Below, piece by piece: positions 8,158 through 15,473 of a stretch of DNA of 64,000 nt (position 1 is its first letter; each line of letters begins with the position of its first letter). A program made the position numbers and the translations under genes. This stretch comes from Pseudomonas laurylsulfatiphila (GTDB lineage Bacteria; Pseudomonadota; Gammaproteobacteria; Pseudomonadales; Pseudomonadaceae): positions 62,001 through 126,000 of the forward strand of contig NZ_NIRS01000007.1 of assembly GCF_002934665.1 (NCBI RefSeq), given 5' to 3'. The notes under the pieces are model-generated. The model did not search any database. It was not told where the DNA came from and was given only the letters and a program-made list of their open reading frames with translations.

Positions 8158-9580
8158 GGCGGACCTCGAAAGTTTTTCCGTCGCGGCTGCTCAGCCAGCG
8201 ATGAGTGATCAGCACGACCAATAGAGAGGCGGTATGGTCAGCGCTCTTGCGGGCAAAACGCGGGCCGTTGCGATTGACATCGCGAAGGGCGAAGTGAGTC
8301 CAGCCTTTCTGCACCAGCCAGCGCAGCAGTCGATCCGCCTCTTCGCATCGGCTATTCACCGGCTCCTGTTCGGTCAGGCGCTGGATCTCGGCCAGGTAGT
8401 AATCCATCAAAGTGGAAGCGCGCTGGATGTGTGCTTCGTCCAACGAACTGGCCTCTTCAACCATGGCCAGCACACCTGCGATGCGCAGTACATTCGCCGC
8501 GGCTTTGCTTGCGACAGGCTGGACGCCGGCCAGCTCGCCGAACTCGCCAGACTGACATTCGATGGTGTCGTGAATATCAATCCAGGCACGACGGGCACGG
8601 GGAGTCAGCTCCAGCGTGGTGGGATTGAGTGAGCCATCCTTGTGAAGCGACCAGGGCTGTCGCAGCAGGGCGGTGATCCGCTGTTGGTAGCGCTGGACTC
8701 TGGCATCCCGGCTCAAGTCGATCGCCTTGTAGAGCCGCTGGCCGGCCAGGCGCTCGGGCCAACTGATTAGGCAACGGCCGAGGATGCCTTGGCCATTGAT
8801 CACCGGGTCTTTGAACAGCTGGTTGGCAAGGTAGGGTTGCAGCATCAGATGCAGACTGAGGCGGCGGTCATAGGCCCGCAGACTTTCGCCTGTCATGGAG
8901 CGCGCCCGGTCGATCGGGCTGCCATCCCACAGTGTCGACAAGGTGGTGATCGCCTTGAGCAGATTCTCTTTGCTCATGGTGCTGCTGCCCAAGAACTGGC
9001 CACCTTCATCATTAAACAAGCCCATGCTGGGCAAGCCATGGCACAGACTTTTGACCAGGGCCTCAATGGTGGGTTCGGCAATGATCAGTCTCGGCGGTAC
9101 CGGCTCGGATGGCTCACCGCCTTCCGCCTCCGCGTGTCTCCTTGAGGTTTTGGGTTTGTCCCTGATGCTGGTAGCGGCGCGATAGACTTTGAGCTTTTCC
9201 GCATAAAGGGTCCACTGCTGTCGTTCCCAGTCGCGCGCCGCCTTCAGTGCCAGATGATCCACCGCGCTTTTGCGATCACCCGAGGACGCCACCGTCAGTA
9301 GGTAGAGGGACAATGGATAGGTTCGGCCATCGAGTTCGACATTGGCATGACCCTGACTCACCAGGGCAGCGCTGGCCAGCACCGATTGTGCGGCCATGGC
9401 GCAGGGCACGCCGATCACCTCGGCCAGTCGTTCGACCGCAGGGCCCAGCAGATCCCCGAGTGCTTCGACCGGGTAGGGCAGTGGCGCCTGCTGGTATTCC
9501 AGCAACGGTTGTGGTGGCTCGAACGCTTCGCACAGTTGCATCGCACTTCTCCTGAGATTATCGACTTCGTCCTCACTCAT
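8141..9580 (-). CDS. DUF3987 (YfjI-like) domain protein, helicase-like
   Basis: The 479-residue product has the DUF3987 layout common in small integrated elements. A core opens with 'GVPCAMAAQSVLASAALVSQ' and carries a P-loop-like 'VASSGDRKSAVDH'. A Walker-B-like 'GLFNDEGGQF' and the conserved 'GILGRCLISWPE' follow. Members are thought to be ATPases tied to element replication, but this is not proven. The ATG overlaps the stop of a short upstream frame (ATGAGTGA), and no good ribosome site precedes it, so coupling is likely. It leads the operon with the 119-residue protein, recombinase and 93-residue protein. Confidence 0.85.
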   Translation of the reverse strand: MSEDEVDNLRRSAMQLCEAFEPPQPLLEYQQAPLPYPVEALGDLLGPAVERLAEVIGVPCAMAAQSVLASAALVSQGHANVELDGRTYPLSLYLLTVASSGDRKSAVDHLALKAARDWERQQWTLYAEKLKVYRAATSIRDKPKTSRRHAEAEGGEPSEPVPPRLIIAEPTIEALVKSLCHGLPSMGLFNDEGGQFLGSSTMSKENLLKAITTLSTLWDGSPIDRARSMTGESLRAYDRRLSLHLMLQPYLANQLFKDPVINGQGILGRCLISWPERLAGQRLYKAIDLSRDARVQRYQQRITALLRQPWSLHKDGSLNPTTLELTPRARRAWIDIHDTIECQSGEFGELAGVQPVASKAAANVLRIAGVLAMVEEASSLDEAHIQRASTLMDYYLAEIQRLTEQEPVNSRCEEADRLLRWLVQKGWTHFALRDVNRNGPRFARKSADHTASLLVVLITHRWLSSRDGKTFEVRHVSPQ

Positions 9581-9686
9581 CCCGCCAAGGTTGTTGAGTG
9601 TTATCAGGGATCAAGGCCCCTGCGACCTGTGAGGTTTGTCCACTTACGCGGGACTGACGGCTCCTTACGACCGGGAGCTTGGGCAT
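9573..9686 (-). CDS. Possible 37-residue leader frame coupled to the DUF3987 gene
   Basis: An in-frame ATG at 9686 opens a 37-codon frame whose stop overlaps the DUF3987 start. An AGGAGG lies 12 bases before it, on the long side. The same AGGAGG is perfectly spaced (7 bases) from another ATG that opens only an eight-codon frame. The reading frame also extends up to an ATG at 9806 (77 residues). No family is recognised. It is included because something must supply ribosomes to the DUF3987 start, but the exact peptide is doubtful. Confidence 0.3.
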   Translation of the reverse strand: MPKLPVVRSRQSRVSGQTSQVAGALIPDNTQQPWRDE

Positions 9687-9807
9687 CTCATGATCTGGCC
9701 TCCTGAACACCGATAGCGGTGGGCGGGTGGAGGCTGCACTGGCTGACGAGACCGGTTCCGCGAGATCCTGAGTCGGGTGAAGACAGCGAGGTGATGACTG
9801 GGGCATG

Positions 9808-9824
9808 CCTGACTGTCAGTCAGG
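9808..9824. promoter_or_regulatory. 17-bp perfect palindrome upstream of the DUF3987 operon
   Basis: CCTGACTG-T-CAGTCAGG is a perfect odd palindrome with 8-bp arms, about 230 bp before the DUF3987 start. This is the size and symmetry of a dimeric repressor site. No repressor gene is seen nearby. Operator function is inference. Confidence 0.45.
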
Positions 9825-10351
9825 TGCAGTCCATTGCGTGGGCTGCGGCATCATCATCGGCATCGCTGTGGCGAGTGAGCGTTCGGAGTTTGTCACGCCG
9901 ATTGTCACGAGGGGGAAAGCCGCAAAGGCCCGTGCGATTAGGGCTGCAGCAGTTTGATATGCGCCCGTCTCTTTAGGCGGCAAAGAGACGGGCAACAGGT
10001 TGGCGCAAGAAATGGCCAAGCGGATAAGTTGCTGCAGGGCAGCCAGGAGAAGGCCTGAATTGCCGCAGTGGGCAAAGTTGAGAAGTAGGCATCCATCACA
10101 TCGCTGTGACCGTGCGAGCCGCCGGACACTAATCGCACTTGGGGTGAACCACCACGATGTGGCGTAGCCTCAAAGGTTCTAGCTACCTGGGTGCTGTCGA
10201 GGACAGCGCTTGTACAGTTCTGGTTTAGCGCTCGTTCTGCTCGCGGTCAACAGTATTTTGGGGGCGGCTCTTGCGCCAATCGGTAGTGCTGGAAGACCTT
10301 GGAACCCGGTGGTTCTCCATGGCCGGGTGGTCGTTCGTCGGGTTTTAATGT
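9825..10351. other. 527-bp stretch with no recognisable gene
   Basis: Short frames here have no recognisable similarity and I take them as chance. The one clear structure is an 11-bp hairpin, CCCGTCTCTTT/AAAGAGACGGG (9964-9974 and 9982-9992), with a 7-base loop and no T-run on either strand. It is flanked more loosely by CTGCAGCA (9944-9951) and TGCTGCAG (10030-10037). The stretch ends at the target duplication of the transposon. Confidence 0.5.
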
Positions 10352-10356
10352 GAGCC
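10352..10356. repeat. Target site duplication, left copy (GAGCC)
   Basis: Five bases directly outside the left end of the DRT1 transposon, identical and in the same orientation as 13977-13981 outside the right end. Confidence 0.85.
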
Positions 10357-10432
10357 TGCGTAATTGCATGGACTTGACCATTTGCACTGTCACTGACCAG
10401 TCAATTGCAGTTGTGCGGATCAACCGTTTTCA
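10357..10432 (+). repeat. Left-end transposase-site repeats of the DRT1 transposon
   Basis: On the plus strand the unit reads TGACCAnnnnnTTGCA. Clear copies end at 10368 (end copy, TGCGTAATTGCA), 10386 (shortened, TGACCATTTGCA) and 10409 (TGACCAGTCAATTGCA). A decayed copy ends at 10432. Spacings are 18, 23 and 23 bp. The DRT1 stop codon is only 16 bp further in, so the left end has no spare sequence. Confidence 0.75.
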
Positions 10433-10447
10433 TTCGACTTGTCAGGT

Positions 10448-13400
10448 CTAAGCCCCTTTGGGTAATACTTTCCGATCCGATGCCATGTCCTCGTTAAAGC
10501 CATCTGGCACAGGCTTGAAACCTGAGGCCGGCGAGCGGTGGCTGGATTGGAACTGGCGCAGGCTCAGTACGTCGATTTCACCTGTAATGCAGTAGTCGTG
10601 GTTACCTCCCTTGACTCGTAATATGTCGCGCTTCCAGCGCTCCTTATAAGGTGCGCGGATACGACTATCACCGAAGCGGCGATTGTTGCATTGGATGATG
10701 TAGGCATGAATATCAAGGGCGGCAGACTCCACCAGTGCGTTGAATGTGTCGGTGTCGCTGTTCCACTCTGGAACAAACAGCGCATCGACCTGGCCGCGTA
10801 GGTCTGCGCGGTAACGAATATTGGTTAGCTCGCTGCAGATCATGATGGCAAAGCGGAAATCACCATGCTGGATGACTGGAGGCTTTTGCCACTGTTGCTC
10901 TTGAGTGGGCTGCATCTGCAGGCCTGCTAGGCGAAAGAGTTCTTGCTCCTCATGAAATGCTGGACGCTGTTTATCCTGGCGATAGAGCATCAGCGAAGGG
11001 AACCCAAGACCGTCGTGGGTTAGCGAAGCCCAAACCTGGTGGCGCACATACTTTCTCGGTGCATGGAGGTACTCCACCCCGGTGATCAAAGATATGCCAC
11101 GGCCCTTGAGCTTGTCGGCGATACGCATAAACCATTGGGGTGGTAAAGACACTTCTGGGAGGATCAAGTAACCAGCGCCGTCAGGCCGAGAGATCAGTTC
11201 GTTAATCAGGCGATTGATGCGTTGGTAACGGTGCAGGCCGTCCGGATCGGGCCACCCCATGATGGCGGCGGTAAAGCTTTCATCTTTGGTTTCCAAACTG
11301 GCCACAGCGATGGTCTGTTTTGCTTTGGGTTCTCCGTCCGGGATATGCAAAACCTGCTTTTTGTCGAGGTGGGGCATCTTGTGCTCGGTCAGCTCAAAAC
11401 CGCGCAGTGCTTGCACCACCAACCCCAGTGTCTTGCGGCTGGAGGCGGCAAAAGGGGTGGGGGCTATGAGGTAGAGCTCATTGAGACTGAATGGGCGAGT
11501 GGCAAAGGTTAGACCAGACGGGGTGCCGCGTTTAAGCCTGAGCCAGTTCGCCAGTGTGGCGATGCCGTCGGTCATCTCGTCAGGCAATAGATCTTCTGCG
11601 TCAAAAGTAGCGAGGTTTTTACGGAGTGGAATACCGCGCTGGCTGACCATTTCCTGAGGCAGGCCTGTAAAGCGCAAGGGGATATGGGCGAGATCGAAGC
11701 TGAACAGCCGAGCTTGAAGCTTCTGTATGTGCTGGGTGGTGATGTTCATTGGCCTGTCCAGGAAGTTACTCCAGATGACGAAGGCAAGGCTCTCCATATG
11801 ACCGGTCATCTGGTTCTTCCAGGCGGTAGCCCCCGATTTGCTTAGGCGGGGAGGAAACGCAGAGACGATGCTTTGCGTTGTTACTTCCCAGATGGATCGC
11901 TTCCATAAATGTCGGGCCTCGGCTGGCACGTTGGCAGCGGCTAGGCTTTTGATCGCTAAAGTGCAGTCGTTCTCTACTTTAACGATCAGGCCACCAAGTG
12001 CTTTGATGATCTTGTCTAGGTATTCAAAGTCTTCGCAGGCGGTAGCCATGCGGATGATGCGCGGGAGGTATTGAGCCAGTTCGAAGAACTTAATCGGGGT
12101 GAGCAGATGCTCTATGACTGCGGCGAAAAAGGCATGGCGGTGTACTTGCCAATCCTCCGGGGGGATATCGCGTTCGAAGGCTTCGTAGTTGCGAAGGCTG
12201 AGGGCAAAACCGGCGCGGTGCAGCGTTAGTGCATCGGTCTTTCGCAGATTGTCTGCTTGCTCTCCGGCAAGGTTGGTAGCTTTGAGCAGGTCCGTAGCCA
12301 CGGTGTTGGGCGAATTCGGCAGGTCGGGTAACGCGCGCCATTCGCTTGCACGTTGGTTGATCTGTTCGGAAATGGCGTTGACCAGAGCGGTACCTGCAGA
12401 CCCTGCAAGGATGAACAGCTTGTTTTTGCTGTTTTCAAAAGCGATGCGGTCTTCTTTGAGATAGCCAGGTTTGAACAGGATGCTGCCGTTATTTTTTTTA
12501 AGCAGGTCCTTGCCGCCGTCGCGACTGAAGATCCACTCCCAAAACTGCTCGGTGGTTTTGATGTCGCTGGCGTTTTCCATGACCAGTAGAATGTCGTCCA
12601 CATAACGGCCGTAATACAGTGGCACTACTTGTTGCTCGATGAACTGGTCGAGCCCGATTAGTGCCGCGTTTGCGACCACTGCAGACGCAGGCAACCCTAC
12701 GGGTAAACCTTTTCCTAGTGGCGTTTCTTGTGCCCAGGCCAACAAGGCGGAAATGAACAGGCGGTTCAGTTTTGACTGCGATTCGCTCAGTTCAATTTTG
12801 GCTAATTTGAGGAAGCCGTCGTCGAGCATAAAGCCGGGGCTTAGCTCGTGATAGAAACTGCTTACATCGGCTGTCAGTGCCAATACTTTTTTCTTCTCGC
12901 TCAGGGCTGTGCGCATCGCCTTGATGCCACCGTCGCGCCATTCACGGAAGGGTCTGAGATAGGGTTTGAATGATCCAAGGGCCCACGTGCTGATCTCATC
13001 GTGCCGGTTACGGCGCAGGCGGCTGCCAAAGACGTTGCTGCTGAGCTGTTTGTCGAAGAGATCGCCGACTTCCATCATCCATAGCGATGACAGCACGTGA
13101 AAGTCGATGCTGCAGCGGGCCATGAGGCGGAATACGGCGGTGGGGTGGTTGCCGGCCTCAGTCGCGCTTACCCACTCGGCTTCCGGTGAGGCGAAGATCA
13201 GACTTGGATCCTGCTTTCCTTTGGCAATCTGGATTTCTTTGGGGGCCAGCGTCCAAGTGCCGAGAAATGCAGGGTCTTTCACCCAATCCTCGTTCATGGC
13301 TTCGATCTGCACTTTCAGGCGAGTGAGGTTTTTGCTCAGGTCGTCTTCATAGTTGGCAATGTCGAACAGCGAGGGGTTGGTTGAGTAGTAGAGGTCAACC

Positions 13401-13462
13401 TTGGCCTTGCGATAGGCGAGGCCAAGGTCGTGCAGCGATACCGACATCTGGATGACACTCAT
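10448..13462 (-). CDS. drt1: Reverse transcriptase-nitrilase fusion, DRT type 1 (UG1) antiphage protein
   Basis: The 1,004-residue protein joins an N-terminal reverse transcriptase to a C-terminal nitrilase domain, the layout of defence-associated RT type 1. The RT core shows motif A 'LTADVSSFYHEL' (Asp near 199), 'GLPVGLPASAVVANAALIGL' and the catalytic 'YYGRYVDDILLV' (Asp 289-290). After a long helical middle region, the nitrilase triad can be read as Glu 770 in 'YLILPEVSLP', Lys 831 in 'YRQDKQRPAF' and Cys 876 in 'AIMICSELTN'. All key residues of both domains are present. The ATG at 13462 has a GAAGG ribosome site. It is the sole gene of the transposon, so it probably has its own promoter. 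DRT1 protects against phage, but its mechanism is unsettled. Confidence 0.93.
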   Translation of the reverse strand: MSVIQMSVSLHDLGLAYRKAKVDLYYSTNPSLFDIANYEDDLSKNLTRLKVQIEAMNEDWVKDPAFLGTWTLAPKEIQIAKGKQDPSLIFASPEAEWVSATEAGNHPTAVFRLMARCSIDFHVLSSLWMMEVGDLFDKQLSSNVFGSRLRRNRHDEISTWALGSFKPYLRPFREWRDGGIKAMRTALSEKKKVLALTADVSSFYHELSPGFMLDDGFLKLAKIELSESQSKLNRLFISALLAWAQETPLGKGLPVGLPASAVVANAALIGLDQFIEQQVVPLYYGRYVDDILLVMENASDIKTTEQFWEWIFSRDGGKDLLKKNNGSILFKPGYLKEDRIAFENSKNKLFILAGSAGTALVNAISEQINQRASEWRALPDLPNSPNTVATDLLKATNLAGEQADNLRKTDALTLHRAGFALSLRNYEAFERDIPPEDWQVHRHAFFAAVIEHLLTPIKFFELAQYLPRIIRMATACEDFEYLDKIIKALGGLIVKVENDCTLAIKSLAAANVPAEARHLWKRSIWEVTTQSIVSAFPPRLSKSGATAWKNQMTGHMESLAFVIWSNFLDRPMNITTQHIQKLQARLFSFDLAHIPLRFTGLPQEMVSQRGIPLRKNLATFDAEDLLPDEMTDGIATLANWLRLKRGTPSGLTFATRPFSLNELYLIAPTPFAASSRKTLGLVVQALRGFELTEHKMPHLDKKQVLHIPDGEPKAKQTIAVASLETKDESFTAAIMGWPDPDGLHRYQRINRLINELISRPDGAGYLILPEVSLPPQWFMRIADKLKGRGISLITGVEYLHAPRKYVRHQVWASLTHDGLGFPSLMLYRQDKQRPAFHEEQELFRLAGLQMQPTQEQQWQKPPVIQHGDFRFAIMICSELTNIRYRADLRGQVDALFVPEWNSDTDTFNALVESAALDIHAYIIQCNNRRFGDSRIRAPYKERWKRDILRVKGGNHDYCITGEIDVLSLRQFQSSHRSPASGFKPVPDGFNEDMASDRKVLPKGA

Positions 13463-13621
13463 TTCTTAACCTTCGGCAATCCTGAGATATCCCGGATAGT
13501 ACCGAAAGCAAGCATGAGTGGGCTAAAGCATTGCAAGGCGCTCTATCTCTACTCACTGATTGTCATGAATGGACTACTGAGCCGCCCCTAGTTTAGTAGG
13601 CACTTTAACGGGCCGCTTTTG
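13463..13621. promoter_or_regulatory. Upstream region of the DRT1 gene, probable promoter
   Basis: This is the only space for a DRT1 promoter inside the transposon apart from the inserted repeat element. A GAAGG ribosome site lies directly before the ATG. No textbook -35/-10 pair stands out; TTGCTT with TACTAT reading leftward is a weak candidate. The CTACT/AGTAG pair near 13573-13598 may be a piece of an old insertion-sequence end. Confidence 0.35.
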
Positions 13622-13805
13622 GCCGATTCTGTTGAAAAAGTCGACTTCTGTTTCTACGGCAGAAAAGTACGCGCTCGAGATTGAAATTCGTGCGTTGCGC
13701 AGAGGATTCAAGGCTCAGATTTGACGTAGCGGTGTGCAAAAATGGCATTTTCACCGTTCGATAAATGGGTAGCTCGGCCGGGTCGACTTTTTCAACACAA
13801 TCGGC
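13622..13805. mobile_element. 184-bp MITE or insertion-sequence remnant inside the DRT1 transposon
   Basis: Two 24-bp inverted arms match at 23 positions: 13622-13645 begins GCCGATTCTGTTGAAAAAGT, and the complement is at 13782-13805. The core is 136 bp with no credible gene. Ends of this TGTTGAAAAAGTCG type are familiar from Pseudomonas insertion sequences, so this is probably an internally deleted one. It lies between the DRT1 gene and the right-end repeats. Confidence 0.7.
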
Positions 13806-13872
13806 AGGTTGCAGTCCTTCAGTGCTTGGCTGACGCACTCGCGCTGAGTGGCACCCGCTGACCCCCATCAAC

Positions 13873-13976
13873 TGCAAACGGCTGGTCAGCGCGAATGCAA
13901 ATGACTGGTCAAGTCGGATGCAAACAAATGGTCAGTGGCAATGCAATTAGGTGGTCAAGTGAGATGCAATTACGCA
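13873..13976 (+). repeat. Right-end transposase-site array, five units at exact 23-bp period
   Basis: Units begin at 13873, 13896, 13919, 13942 and 13965, exactly 23 bp apart. The first four read TGCAA-6 variable bases-TGGTCA, with TGGTCA always at the same offset. The fifth is cut short by the transposon end (TGCAATTACGCA). Such phased arrays are bound by the transposases of Tn7-like and IS21-like elements. Confidence 0.88.
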
Positions 13977-13981
13977 GAGCC
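13977..13981. repeat. Target site duplication, right copy (GAGCC)
   Basis: Five bases outside the right end of the DRT1 transposon, identical to 10352-10356. Confidence 0.85.
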
Positions 13982-14021
13982 CACGCGAGTGGGAATGCAG
14001 AGCCTTCCCGCTCGCGTGGGC
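13979..14021. repeat. Long hairpin at the transposon insertion site
   Basis: The arms GCCCACGCGAGTGGGAA and TTCCCGCTCGCGTGGGC pair over 17 positions with one G-T contact, around a 9-base loop. The target duplication overlaps its foot, so the transposon landed at the base of a pre-existing hairpin that stayed intact. It may be a REP-type repeat; no T-run follows. Confidence 0.65.
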
Positions 14022-14052
14022 TTGGCCGAGAAAGCCCCAAGAGCGAGGCTTG

Positions 14053-14134
14053 CAGCGGCGACAGTCGCCACTTCTGTCGCCATGCTGCAGGCCAGGTATT
14101 ACTTGGGTTGTCGCCGGTGTCGCCGCTGTCGCCA
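14053..14134 (-). repeat. Iteron-like array B, inverted copy of array A
   Basis: Read on the minus strand this is TGGCGACA, two more GGCGACA units, 26 bases, TGGCGACA and then degenerate units. The spacing equals that of array A (8007-8089) and the inner spacer shares CCTGGCCTG. No reading frame corresponding to the 119-residue protein is kept here. It lies about 60 bp beyond the 3' end of the P4-type integrase. Confidence 0.7.
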
Positions 14135-14194
14135 AATCAACTATCACTCCATACGGGGAGTCATTCTCGGTTACTGGCGGCGTCCAGTGAACGC

Positions 14195-15451
14195 TCACCG
14201 TATCGGCACGACGTTGTGGTCTCTGGTTTGATTGATCGCAGATGCTGACAGGTTGCCAGTGGCCGCTTTTTGGATGTGCTCACTCCACCAAGCCATCATC
14301 GGACGCCGACGTTCAATGTAGTCAGCTCGGTTGTAAGCGCTTCGGACTTCGTCCTTGTCGACATGCGCCAGCGCGACTTCGATCAGCTCCGGATCCCACC
14401 CATGCTCGTTCAGGATGGTGCTGGCCATGGAGCGCATGCCGTGGCTGACCAAGCGGTCCTGGAAGCCCATGCGTTTCAACGCCATGTTGGCGGTCTGGCT
14501 GTTGGCGTGGGTGCGCGGATTTCTATCTGCCGGGAACACGTATTCCCTGTGGCCGCTGTGGGGCTTGAGCGTCTCCAGTAACGCGAGTGCCTGTTCGGTC
14601 AGTGGGATGGTGTGCGGACGACGCTTTTTCATGCGCTCCGGAGGGATGGTCCAGATGCGTTTGTCGAAGTCGATGTCTGCCCATCGGGTGGTAGCCGCTT
14701 CGGCAGGGCGGGTCATGGTGTGCAGTTGCCATTCGATCAGGCAGCGGGTGATCCGCTTGATGCTGGCGTTTGCGATTTCGATCATGAGCTCGGAAAGCTC
14801 ATCGGGTCGTAGCGCGGCCATGTTCTGTTTCTTGGGTTTCTTGAATACTGCGCGAATGCCACTGAGGGGGTTCGCAAAGATCAGTCCTGAATTGACCCCG
14901 TAGGTCATGATCTCGTTGAGCCGTTGGCTCAATCGCTTCACTGTCTCGAGGCTGCCTTTGGCCTCGATTGGGCGAAGCAGTTCGATGACCATCGGTGCGC
15001 TGATTTTTGAGAGCGGCGTTGTTTTCAGGTCTGGAAATACATGCAGCGTGAGCGAGCGCCAAATGTCTTCGGCGTACGCCGGCGTGACGGAGTCCTTCTT
15101 CAGCTCGAACCAGGCGGTGGCCACGTTCTCGAACGTATGTTCCGTCTCCGCTCGTTTGGCTTCGTCCTGTGCATTGCGTTGCACCTTGGGATCAATGCCT
15201 TGTGCAAGCAGCTCGCGCGCTTCCACCACTTTTTTCCTGGCGTTCGCTAGTGAGAGCTCTGGGTACGTGCCCAGCCCCATATTGATACGATTTTTGGTTA
15301 CCGGCTCGCGGTAGTTGAAGTTCCACAGCATCGAGCCGTTGCTCCTGACTCGGAGCTGGAGGCCGTCACCATCGCTGAGGACGTAATCCTTGTCTTTTGC
15401 CTTGATTGCCTTGAGCTGGCGGTCGGAAAGGCGAAGGGCTGGAGCAGGCAT
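14195..15451 (-). CDS. intA: P4-type tyrosine integrase for the ssrA site
   Basis: The 418-residue product has the N-terminal DUF4102 arm-binding domain ('LSDRQLKAIKAKDKDYVLSD', then 'GSMLWNFNYREP'), a core-binding domain, and a catalytic domain. The catalytic residues are Arg in 'HTMTRPAEAATTRW', His-x-x-Arg in 'VSHGMRSMAS', His in 'VALAHVDKD' and Tyr in 'VRSAYNRADY'. ATG 15451 is chosen because the family begins there and GAGGTAG precedes it; the frame stays open further upstream. The gene points away from ssrA and starts 188 bp from its 3' end, the usual arrangement for an island integrated at tmRNA. Confidence 0.95.
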   Translation of the reverse strand: MPAPALRLSDRQLKAIKAKDKDYVLSDGDGLQLRVRSNGSMLWNFNYREPVTKNRINMGLGTYPELSLANARKKVVEARELLAQGIDPKVQRNAQDEAKRAETEHTFENVATAWFELKKDSVTPAYAEDIWRSLTLHVFPDLKTTPLSKISAPMVIELLRPIEAKGSLETVKRLSQRLNEIMTYGVNSGLIFANPLSGIRAVFKKPKKQNMAALRPDELSELMIEIANASIKRITRCLIEWQLHTMTRPAEAATTRWADIDFDKRIWTIPPERMKKRRPHTIPLTEQALALLETLKPHSGHREYVFPADRNPRTHANSQTANMALKRMGFQDRLVSHGMRSMASTILNEHGWDPELIEVALAHVDKDEVRSAYNRADYIERRRPMMAWWSEHIQKAATGNLSASAINQTRDHNVVPIR

Positions 15452-15473
15452 GAGAGCTACCTCTGACACCGTT

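Larger units (their letters stand above)
10357..13976. mobile_element. 3,620-bp non-autonomous transposon carrying a DRT1 gene
   Basis: The ends are exact 12-bp inverted repeats: TGCGTAATTGCA at 10357-10368 and its complement at 13965-13976. Both are flanked by the same 5 bp, GAGCC (10352-10356 and 13977-13981), a target duplication. Inside each end lie several copies of a 16-bp unit, TGCAAnnnnnTGGTCA. The only substantial gene is the reverse transcriptase-nitrilase, and no transposase or ATPase gene is present. Multiple transposase sites at the ends plus a 5-bp duplication are features of the Tn7/Mu/IS21 group. The exact family is not assigned. Mobility would need enzymes supplied from elsewhere. 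Confidence 0.9.

Noticed and set aside
9816..10138. Two minus-strand frames of 66-67 codons
   Set aside because: They overlap a hairpin, lack ribosome sites and resemble no family.
13578..13603. Sequence resembling an IS3-family end (TGAGCCGCCCCTAGTTTAGT)
   Set aside because: No matching second end or transposase fragment was found, so it is only a possible scrap.
13605..13877. 90-codon minus-strand frame upstream of DRT1 as a possible partner protein
   Set aside because: It spans both arms of the MITE-like insert and part of the end repeats, so it is a chance frame.
10357..13976. Calling the DRT1 transposon a Tn7 element
   Set aside because: The 5-bp duplication and phased sites fit, but the end sequence is not the Tn7 TGTGGGCGG and no tns genes are present; IS21-like ends fit as well.
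13895..14248. Plus-strand frames over array B as a pseudogene of the 119-residue gene
   Set aside because: Homology stops outside the repeat array and the frame is not kept, so a DNA-site reading is preferred.
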